A stretch of DNA of 64,000 nt from Accumulibacter phosphatis (GTDB lineage: Bacteria > Pseudomonadota > Gammaproteobacteria > Burkholderiales > Rhodocyclaceae). This document shows, piece after piece, positions 59,041-64,000 of this stretch. How positions within the stretch are numbered: the first letter of the stretch is position 1; each line of letters starts with the position of its first letter. The stretch covers positions 1,488,001 to 1,552,000 of the forward strand of contig NC_013194.1 of assembly GCF_000024165.1 (NCBI RefSeq), in the 5' to 3' direction. The notes under the pieces are model-generated. The model searched no databases. It had not been told where the DNA came from and saw nothing but the letters and a program-made list of their open reading frames with translations. Both the position numbers and the translations under genes were made by a program.

Positions 59041-59608
59041 TTTCCTTCTCCTACCGTGGTGAAAGTGACTTCGGGTTTCGGTGACCTGCCTGGCGAGGCA
59101 TCTGCCGGCCCATCCTGTGTGGCGATTTCTTCGCTGACAACTTTTCTTACGACCGGCTGCCGGAAAACTTTAGAAATATTCTGCGGACTGGCCGTGCAAG
59201 TCTCTTATCGGCAATCGAGCGGCGAAGTTGAGGAAAACCGTCTGTCTCGCCGCTTGGCCGAGGCTTGCCTGGCCGGTGTTCGGCACGCGGTCGGCGTCCG
59301 CCGGGGCCGGTGCCGAAGCGCTTTGGCACGCCGACTGAACTCTGTTCTCAGCGACGGTCCGAGGTGGTTATAATGACTGTCGGCGTGGCATGGCCATCCG
59401 TGTCGCTGGTCGGGCCGCCCAGTGGCGAGCCGCCACCCGGAGTGCCAGGCGCGGGAGTGGTGCCGATCGTGGAACGGCAATGTCCGACGATCTGGCCGAT
59501 CCGGTGTGCCGGCAGCAGTCGCGCTGCCTCGCCGACAGTCACGAGCGCCGGTACGCTGCCGGTCTTCTTTTCTGTTTTCCAGTGTGCGCTGACGTTTGTG
59601 GATGGTAT
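59041..59608. other. 568-bp divergent region between fliC and surE
   Basis: It holds the sigma-28 promoter of fliC (59205-59231) on the minus strand. On the plus strand a perfect TATAAT at 59369-59374 (with a weak TTCTCA 18 nt upstream) may start the surE-pcm-nlpD-rpoS transcript, leaving a leader of about 230 nt. I see no gene. Confidence 0.55.
59205..59231 (-). promoter_or_regulatory. Sigma-28 (FliA) promoter of fliC
   Basis: On the minus strand TCAACTTC (59231-59224), 11 nt, then GCCGATAA (59212-59205). The -10 element is a perfect match to the FliA consensus and the -35 matches 5 of 8 of TAAAGTTT at the correct spacing. The predicted leader is about 160 nt. Confidence 0.82.
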
Positions 59609-60352
59609 ATGCGGATCCTGCTCTGTAACGACGATGGCTACTTCGCGCCCGGGATCGACCATCTGGCGCGCGCGCTGTCAGATCTGGCAGAGATTACCGT
59701 GGTTGCGCCCGAGCGCGACCGCAGCGGGGCGAGCAATTCGCTGACGCTCGACCGCCCGCTGTCGCTCAGGCGCGCGGCGAACGGCTTCCACTACGTCAAT
59801 GGCACGCCTACCGATTGTGTACATCTGGCGGTGACCGGCATGCTCGACGAGCTGCCGGACATGGTCGTCTCCGGGATCAATATCGGCGCCAACATGGGCG
59901 ACGACACGATCTATTCGGGGACTATCGCGGCAGCCACCGAGGGCTTCCTGCTCGGCGTTCCATCGCTGGCCGTGTCACTGTGCAGCAAGGCCGGCGAGCA
60001 CTTCGAAACGGCGGCGCGAGTGGCCCGCGAATTGGTCATCCTGTTGCAGAGACAGTCGCTGCATGAACCGGTGCTGCTCAACGTCAATGTCCCGGACGTG
60101 CCCTACGAGCGACTGCGCGGCTTCGTCGTCACCCGCCTGGGCAAGCGCCACAAGGCGGAGCCCGTGGTGCGGACGATCTCGCCGCGCAATGAGACGGTCT
60201 ATTGGGTGGGCGCCGCCGGTGAGGCGCAGGATGCCGGCGAGGGCACCGACTTCTACGCGGTGCAGAACAATCAGGTTTCCGTAACGCCGCTGCAGATCGA
60301 CCTGACGCACAGCGCGCAACTGTCGCTGGTGCGCGACTGGCTGGCGCCATGA
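59609..60352 (+). CDS. surE: 5'/3'-nucleotidase SurE
   Basis: The product is 247 residues. The active site is at the start (MRILLCNDDGYFAPGI with Asp-Asp), followed by VVAPERDRSGASNSLTLDRP, GTPTDCVHLA, the metal loop VVSGINIGANMGDDTIYSGT and GTDFYAVQNNQVSVTPLQID. SurE removes phosphate from nucleoside monophosphates. Its stop overlaps the pcm start (ATGA), the common surE-pcm-nlpD-rpoS order. I use the ATG at 59609; the open frame upstream is not conserved. Confidence 0.97.
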   Translation: MRILLCNDDGYFAPGIDHLARALSDLAEITVVAPERDRSGASNSLTLDRPLSLRRAANGFHYVNGTPTDCVHLAVTGMLDELPDMVVSGINIGANMGDDTIYSGTIAAATEGFLLGVPSLAVSLCSKAGEHFETAARVARELVILLQRQSLHEPVLLNVNVPDVPYERLRGFVVTRLGKRHKAEPVVRTISPRNETVYWVGAAGEAQDAGEGTDFYAVQNNQVSVTPLQIDLTHSAQLSLVRDWLAP

Positions 60353-61005
60353 GCGGCGCCGTTTCCGGTTTCGGCATGACCTCGCAGCGCACGCGCACGC
60401 GCATGATCGAGCGGTTGCGCGAGCAGGGGATCGTCGACGAGGAGGTGCTGGCGGCGATCGCCGCGGTGCCGCGGCACATCTTCGTCGAAGAGGCGCTGGC
60501 CTCGCGCGCCTACGAGGATACGGCGCTGCCGCTCGGCTTTTCGCAGACGATCTCGCAACCCTACGTGGTGGCGCGAATGATCGCAGCGCTGCGCGCCGGT
60601 CGCCAGCTCGGCAGGACGCTCGAGATCGGTGCCGGCTGTGGCTACCAAGCGGCCGTTCTCGCCCAGTTGACGGACGAAGTCTACGCGATCGAGCGCATCG
60701 AGCCGCTGCTCGCCAAGGCGAGGATCAACCTGCGTGCCATCAAGCAACTCAAGGTGCGTCTGAAGCACGCCGACGGCCAGCTCGGCCTGCCCGAGGCGGC
60801 GCCATTCGACACGATCATCGTCGCCGCGGCGGCGTCGCGGGTGCCACCGGCGCTGTTGCGCCAACTGGCGCCAGGCGGTCGGATGATCCTGCCGGTGGGT
60901 GGGGCGACGCAGTACCTGGCCCTGATCGAACACCGCACCGAGGGGTATGTCGAAACGCGTCTCGACGCCGTTCGTTTTGTTCCGCTACTTTCGGGAGTCG
61001 AATGA
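60349..61005 (+). CDS. pcm: Protein-L-isoaspartate O-methyltransferase
   Basis: The product is 218 residues. FVEEALASRAYEDTALPLGF, SQTISQPYVVARMIAALRAG, the SAM loop TLEIGAGCGYQAAVLAQL and TIIVAAAASRVPPALLRQL, PGGRMILPVG are all standard. It repairs isoaspartyl damage in stationary phase. It overlaps surE and nlpD by 4 bp each. Confidence 0.96.
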   Translation: MSGAVSGFGMTSQRTRTRMIERLREQGIVDEEVLAAIAAVPRHIFVEEALASRAYEDTALPLGFSQTISQPYVVARMIAALRAGRQLGRTLEIGAGCGYQAAVLAQLTDEVYAIERIEPLLAKARINLRAIKQLKVRLKHADGQLGLPEAAPFDTIIVAAAASRVPPALLRQLAPGGRMILPVGGATQYLALIEHRTEGYVETRLDAVRFVPLLSGVE

Positions 61006-61991
61006 AGGATCAATGGTTTCTTGCGCCGCGAGGCTGGGCTCCGGCGCTGACGGTGATGCTCATCGTCGCTGGCTGCGCCAGCAAGTCGCCGGCGCCGGTG
61101 GCCGATCGCAGCGGGCCGTCGGCAGCGTCGCAACCCGTGGCTGCTGCGGTCGTCGGCAAGGATGGCTATGTCGTGAAGAAGGGCGACACGCTGTATTCGA
61201 TCGCGCTCGATCATGGGCAGGACTACAGGGATCTGGTCGCCTGGAACGGGCTCGAGAATCCGAACCGGATTCTCGTCGGTCAGTCGCTGCGCGTGCGGCC
61301 ACCCGGCTCGACGAACGGTTCGGACGCCGTCGTGGTGCGGCCGGTGGCTACGGCCTCGGCGGTCGAGCAGCGCTCGCTCGACGGCAGCGGCGACCTGCTC
61401 AAGCGTGAGCCGAAGGCGGGCAAGGAGCCTTACTCCGATCAGGCGCTGGCGCGCGCGCAGGCGCAGGCTGTGGCTCAGCAGAAGCCGGTGGAGCCGGTGC
61501 CGGCGGTGGCTTCGGCAACGGCTGCAGTCGTGGCGAAGCCCGAAGCGAAGCCGGCGGCACGCGGCGAAGGCAAGCCCGACGTCCCGGTCGAGCCGCCACC
61601 CGTGGACGCCGGCATGGGCAGCGAGGAGATCGTCTGGATGTGGCCGGCCAGTGGCAAGCTGGTCGGCACGTTCAGCGAGGGCGGCAACAAGGGTGTCGAT
61701 ATTGCCGGCAAGGCCGGCGACCCGGTACTGGCGGCGAGTGGCGGCAAGGTCGTCTATAGCGGCGCCGGTCTGCGCGGCTACGGCAAGCTGGTGATCGTCA
61801 AGCACAACAACAATTTCCTCACCGCTTACGCGCACAACAAGACCGTATTGGTCAAGGAGGGGCAGAGTGTCGGCAAGGGGCAGAAGATCGCCGAAATGGG
61901 CGACACCGATGCCGACCAGGTCAAGCTGCACTTCGAGGTGCGACGTCAGGGCAAGCCGGTAGACCCGCTCAAACACCTGCCGCCGCGCTGA
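61002..61991 (+). CDS. nlpD: Lipoprotein NlpD, LysM and degenerate M23 domain
   Basis: The product is 329 residues. The lipobox is LIVAGC (Cys at about 25). LysM follows (YVVKKGDTLYSIALDHGQDY, NPNRILVGQSLRV), then an Ala/Pro/Val-rich linker and a C-terminal M23 (LytM) domain. That domain has lost the zinc-binding residues (KGVDIAG where active enzymes have HxGxD), so it should activate an amidase and not cut peptidoglycan itself, as known for NlpD and AmiC. rpoS starts 2 bp after its stop. Confidence 0.94.
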   Translation: MKDQWFLAPRGWAPALTVMLIVAGCASKSPAPVADRSGPSAASQPVAAAVVGKDGYVVKKGDTLYSIALDHGQDYRDLVAWNGLENPNRILVGQSLRVRPPGSTNGSDAVVVRPVATASAVEQRSLDGSGDLLKREPKAGKEPYSDQALARAQAQAVAQQKPVEPVPAVASATAAVVAKPEAKPAARGEGKPDVPVEPPPVDAGMGSEEIVWMWPASGKLVGTFSEGGNKGVDIAGKAGDPVLAASGGKVVYSGAGLRGYGKLVIVKHNNNFLTAYAHNKTVLVKEGQSVGKGQKIAEMGDTDADQVKLHFEVRRQGKPVDPLKHLPPR

Positions 61992-61993
61992 TC

Positions 61994-62953
61994 ATGGCCG
62001 GTGAGTTCGACTTCGATCCTGATTTGCTCGACGACTTCCAGGCGTCGGAGTTCTCGGCTGAAGTGCCGCTGCCCGAACCCGAACCCGAGCCGGAGGGTTT
62101 TTCCTCGCCCCCCGAGGTGGAACTGCTCAATGACGTTACGCAGCACTACCTGAACGCGATTGGCGCCAAGCCGCTGTTGTCGCCGGCCGAGGAAGTGAAC
62201 TGGGCACGGCGTGCCCGTGCCGGCGAGTTCCCGGCGCGACAGAAGATGATCGAGCACAATCTGCGACTCGTCGTCAATATCGCCAAGCATTATCTCAACC
62301 GCGGCATCCCCTTGCTCGACCTGATCGAGGAAGGAAACCTCGGGCTGATCCACGCGATCGAGAAGTACGACCCCGAGCGCGGATTCCGCTTTTCGACCTA
62401 CGCCACCTGGTGGATCCGGCAGAGCATCGAACGCGCGATCATGAACCAGTCGCGGACGATCCGCCTGCCGGTGCATGTGGTCAAGGACATCAATCTGGTA
62501 TTGCGCGCCATCCGCCACCTGGAGTCAGCCAGCGGGCGCGAGATCTGTCCCGACCGGATCGCTCATCTGATCGACCGGCCGGTCGAAGACGTGCGTCGCG
62601 TGATGGCGCTCAACGAGCGTATCGCTTCGCTCGATGCGCCGTTGCAAGTCGATCCCAGCCAGACGGTGGGCGACCTGATTGCCGACGAGAGCCTGCTCGA
62701 TCCGGATGAACTGCTGCAGTCGAACGAACTCGGCGAATTGTTGAGGAACTGGCTGGGGCAACTCGCCGGCAAGCATCGGCAGGTTCTCGAGCGTCGCTAT
62801 GGTCTCGGCGGCAGCGAACCCTCCACCCTCGAAGAGATCGCCTTCGACCTGAATCTGACACGCGAACGCGTTCGCCAGATCCAGATCGAAGCGCTCGACC
62901 ACCTGCGGCGCATCATCAGGCGCCGTGGCGTGACCTCGGAAAACCTCTTCTAG
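61994..62953 (+). CDS. rpoS: RNA polymerase sigma factor RpoS
   Basis: The product is 319 residues. Region 1.2 (DVTQHYLNAIGAKPLLSPAE), region 2 (NLRLVVNIAKHYLNRGIPLL, DLIEEGNLGLIHAIEKYDPE, FRFSTYATWWIRQSIERAIM), region 3 and region 4 (TLEEIAFDLNLTRERVRQIQ) are complete. It controls the general stress and stationary-phase response. As in other proteobacteria its main promoter may lie inside nlpD. The last 4 bp overlap the convergent mltB stop. Confidence 0.97.
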   Translation: MAGEFDFDPDLLDDFQASEFSAEVPLPEPEPEPEGFSSPPEVELLNDVTQHYLNAIGAKPLLSPAEEVNWARRARAGEFPARQKMIEHNLRLVVNIAKHYLNRGIPLLDLIEEGNLGLIHAIEKYDPERGFRFSTYATWWIRQSIERAIMNQSRTIRLPVHVVKDINLVLRAIRHLESASGREICPDRIAHLIDRPVEDVRRVMALNERIASLDAPLQVDPSQTVGDLIADESLLDPDELLQSNELGELLRNWLGQLAGKHRQVLERRYGLGGSEPSTLEEIAFDLNLTRERVRQIQIEALDHLRRIIRRRGVTSENLF

Positions 62954-63981
62954 CGCGTGCCGGCGAGCGTGTTGCGCGTCTCGCGCAACGCTTCGGCGAG
63001 TTGGAAGACGGCCATTGCGTAAAAGCTCGAGCGGTTGTAGCGCGTAATCACATAGAAATTGTCGAAGCCGAGCCAGTAACCGGTCGGCGCTCCCGGGCTG
63101 ACGAGGTCGATCAGTGCCGCCGGTCGGTCGGCATCGCCGGCCGCCAGAACGGTGTCCGGAACGACACCCTGGCTGGCCAGTTCGCGTACGCTCAGCGCCG
63201 GTTTGATGCCGGCGGCGATGAGCATCGCGGGATCCCCATTGACGCTCGCCGGAACGGCGACCGGAGCGTCTTTCTGCCAGCCATGCTGCTGCAGGAAGCG
63301 GGCGACGCTGCCGATGGCGTCTACGTTGCTGTTGCGCAGGTCGATGCGGTCGTCGTTGTCGAAGTCGACGGCGAAGCGGCGCTGACTGCTCGGCATGAAC
63401 TGCGGGATGCCGATGGCGCCGGCATATGAACCCTTGATTGAGAGCGGACTGAGGCCGTTCTCGCGGGCCAGCAGGAGAAACTGCTCGAGTTCGCTACGGA
63501 AGAACTCCGCCCGCGGCGGGTAGTGGAAGGCGAGAGACGAGAGAGCTTCGAGGACGCCGAAACTGCCCATGTTCTGGCCGTATTCGGTCTCGACGCCGAT
63601 GATCGCGACGACGATCTCGGGTGGCACGCCGTAAATCGCTGCGGCGCGTTGCAGCGTCACTTCGTGCTGTTGCCAGAAGCGCTGGCCGCCATCGACGCGG
63701 CGGCTGTTCACGAAGCGTTCGCGATAGCGTTGCCACGAACGCTGCTTTTCCGGAACCGCCGGCGGGCGGATCGCGCGCAGCACGGTGGCGTTTGGCCGGA
63801 CCGCGGCGAACTGGCGCGTCAGGTGGGCCACGTCAAAGCCGTAACGTTCATGCATCTCGATGATGAAGGACTTGACTTCCGGTTCCTGGCTGAATCCGGT
63901 TCCCTGCTGGGGATGGCCGGAGACTGGCAGGAGGCCGCCGAGCAGCGCCAGGCACAGCGTGGCAGGCAATTTTCGTTTCAA
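62950..63981 (-). CDS. mltB: Membrane-bound lytic murein transglycosylase B
   Basis: The product is 343 residues with a signal peptide (MKRKLPATLCLALLGGLLPV). The catalytic Glu131 is in AIIGVETEYGQNMGSFGVLE; other landmarks are YPPRAEFFRSELEQFLLLAR, SYAGAIGIPQFMPSSQRRFA and DFDNDDRIDLRNSNVDAIGS. It cleaves glycan strands to 1,6-anhydro-muropeptides. There is no lipobox Cys after the signal peptide, so it may be a soluble (Slt35-like) form. Confidence 0.95.
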   Translation of the reverse strand: MKRKLPATLCLALLGGLLPVSGHPQQGTGFSQEPEVKSFIIEMHERYGFDVAHLTRQFAAVRPNATVLRAIRPPAVPEKQRSWQRYRERFVNSRRVDGGQRFWQQHEVTLQRAAAIYGVPPEIVVAIIGVETEYGQNMGSFGVLEALSSLAFHYPPRAEFFRSELEQFLLLARENGLSPLSIKGSYAGAIGIPQFMPSSQRRFAVDFDNDDRIDLRNSNVDAIGSVARFLQQHGWQKDAPVAVPASVNGDPAMLIAAGIKPALSVRELASQGVVPDTVLAAGDADRPAALIDLVSPGAPTGYWLGFDNFYVITRYNRSSFYAMAVFQLAEALRETRNTLAGTR

Positions 63982-64000
63982 GCTTTCCTTCTCCTTTGCG

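Overview
The window is high-GC proteobacterial DNA and reads as a betaproteobacterium of the Rhodocyclales. The best guess is a 'Candidatus Accumulibacter'-type genome. The guess rests on three things: a polar flagellar block (fliC-flaG-fliD-fliS-fliT-fliK), a standard surE-pcm-nlpD-rpoS string, and a cytochrome b/[2Fe-2S]/ferredoxin-reductase fusion of the kind I recall being proposed for anaerobic quinol handling in Accumulibacter. The genus is inference; no rRNA or tRNA gene was seen.

Layout. 1-8.8 kb: a two-component pair (kinase cut by the window edge), a SYLF-domain protein, a patatin/outer-membrane-barrel protein, a TIGR02647 protein, SelO and a TerB-like protein, with small gene remnants between them. 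8.9-13.0 kb: a four-gene minus-strand operon, Xre-type antitoxin, RES toxin, DUF262 protein and HipA-like kinase. 14-18.9 kb: two fused membrane cytochrome b electron-transfer proteins. Each sits behind an FNR-type box with the same spacing to its -10 element, and the first promoter also precedes a broken third copy. 19-27.4 kb: two very short type IV pilins with sigma-54-like promoters, a secreted partner, an ABC exporter, and large membrane enzymes including a TMTC-like glycosyltransferase. 27.6-30 kb: a DUF4143 ATPase with a palindrome over its start, an orphan VapB-like antitoxin and a small nucleotide-sugar-epimerase-like gene.

30-52.8 kb is the most striking part. It holds a type I secretion system (HlyD, ABC transporter, TolC-like lipoprotein fused to a SPOR domain), several glycosyltransferases, a 3-amino-sugar pathway (FdtA/FdtB-like), an O-GlcNAc-transferase-like GT41 enzyme, and a 1,656-residue protein made of octapeptide repeats rich in threonine. 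That protein has a 414-bp DNA period and calcium-binding loops near its C-terminus. I read the region as a glycosylated, type-I-secreted surface protein and its machinery. A 3,280-bp four-gene transposon (TGT...ACA ends, 5-bp target duplication) has split a GT61 glycosyltransferase gene in this locus; removing it restores the reading frame exactly.

53-64 kb: flagellar cap, chaperone and flagellin genes behind a sigma-28 promoter, then surE-pcm-nlpD-rpoS on the plus strand, with mltB convergent.
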